A stretch of DNA of 64,000 nt from Dermacentor variabilis (lineage: Eukaryota; Arthropoda; Arachnida; Ixodida; Ixodidae): contig NC_134574.1 of assembly GCF_050947875.1 (NCBI RefSeq), forward strand, positions 153,674,434 through 153,738,433, given 5' to 3'. The translations under genes were made by a program, and so were the position numbers. Below the pieces are notes generated by a model. The model was not told the DNA's origin, did no database searches, and saw only the letters and a list, made by a program, of their open reading frames with translations. This document shows, piece by piece, positions 63,091 to 64,000 of this stretch. The stretch's first letter is position 1; each line of letters opens with the position of its first letter.

Positions 63091-64000
63091 TCTCTGCTGT
63101 TTGCAGCATAGAACAAAGAACAGTTTCTGCGAGTTTCGCGAGCCGGATAAACCAGCTGCGCAACACTATGCGATAACGAAACCACTGAAACGCGAGAGTG
63201 TCAAGGGGGCAAAGAGTAACGTCAATCATATGTATATATTTTTTTTCTAAGAATCAAACAGAAGTAGCAAGAAGCATTTTATTCTGTCATATAATGCAAT
63301 TCATTGATCTTTTCATTATGATTGGTTGAGTACCACAGTAAAAATTATAATAAATTGCTACGTAGTCATCGGGCTATATTATAGCACATCAGGCTATTAC
63401 TAAAACTCTCTTATTCGAAATAATATTTTGACGCCTAAGATGAGTGCCGCTATGATTGGTTAAAAATGTATGGTGTGATTTACGAATTAAAGCGTTTTTC
63501 CTCTCCCTCTCAAGCACTGTGAAAAAGGATATGACACGAAAATGTATTTCTAAACGTTATATTACAGTACTATAAACGTTCTTGTAACCATGGGAATGTC
63601 GCATTACATACCGAACTGACAGCCGCCTCGCGGGAACTGTAAAGGTAACGTGAATCAACCACCATAGTCGTAATAGTGTTATAGCCTCAGAGATTTAAGC
63701 GCGCGCCAGCCGAGCAGGCTTGGCATATCACGCTTGACAACATTGGTCCCTTGATGCCGCGAAAATTCGAGTGGAGGGTAACTCTCATTTTGCGTATAGG
63801 TTTTGCCTAGGTTTCGCGTGATCAAATCGCGGTCATTGCACAAGCCAGTTGGCTGTGTTGTCCGTCAGTTGGTGCATGTTGTACGTCAGATGCTGTGGAG
63901 ATGCTGTGGAGATACTGTGGAGATACTGTGGAGATACTGTGTATAGGTGTTCTGTGCTGTGGATACGAGTGTATACGTAATCTGTGGTGAATTCGTCTTG
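63091..64000. other. upstream of the THAP gene
   Basis: It should include the THAP gene promoter (about 63091-63250). The middle is AT-rich. CG-rich sequence returns near 63690-63780. No gene was seen. Confidence 0.45.
63889..63940 (+). repeat. 11-bp tandem repeat
   Basis: The unit GATACTGTGGA, or GATGCTGTGGA, is repeated nearly five times in tandem. Confidence 0.9.

Overview
The window looks like nuclear DNA of a hard tick (ixodid, probably metastriate). The reasons are a tRNA-derived SINE of the Ruka type known from ixodid ticks, many dispersed MITE-like repeats, AT-rich introns of several kilobases, and an arthropod-type gene of the RIN/sprint family. The species call is inference, because no database search was possible.

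Layout. Positions 1 to about 40.7 kb are mostly one minus-strand gene, a sprint/RIN-family Rab5 guanine nucleotide exchange factor (proline-rich N-terminus, SH2, long disordered exon, RH domain, start of VPS9). Thirteen exons could be placed by eye, all but the partial terminal one flanked by GT/AG signals, and all exon joins keep the reading frame. The C-terminal end runs off the left edge. Its introns are full of transposons: a degenerate hAT-like element (6146-14562) carrying a nested, nearly intact LTR retrotransposon (7311-14169), a 563-bp hAT-like MITE, SINEs, an RTE-type LINE tail, a gag relic and older repeats. About 40.6-42.7 kb is a gene-poor, probably promoter-bearing stretch between divergent genes. 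At 43252-47031 a single plus-strand exon encodes a 1259-residue multi-C2H2 zinc-finger protein with two polyadenylation signals behind it. From 47.2 to 58.5 kb lies repeat-rich sequence: a TTAA-flanked MITE with a tandem duplication, a tRNA-derived repeat and a degenerate tandem array. The right end (60.8-63.1 kb) carries a minus-strand THAP-domain gene with a downstream exon resembling the transposase-like part of THAP proteins.

The most notable object is the LTR retrotransposon. Its single 1501-codon ORF has the order gag, zinc knuckle, protease, integrase, reverse transcriptase, RNase H. Integrase therefore precedes reverse transcriptase, as in Ty1/copia elements, while the domains themselves are Ty3/gypsy-like. 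This is the arrangement described for the Gmr1 group. The two LTRs are about 99% alike by eye, the target duplication is a perfect 4 bp and the ORF is open, so the insertion is recent and may be functional.
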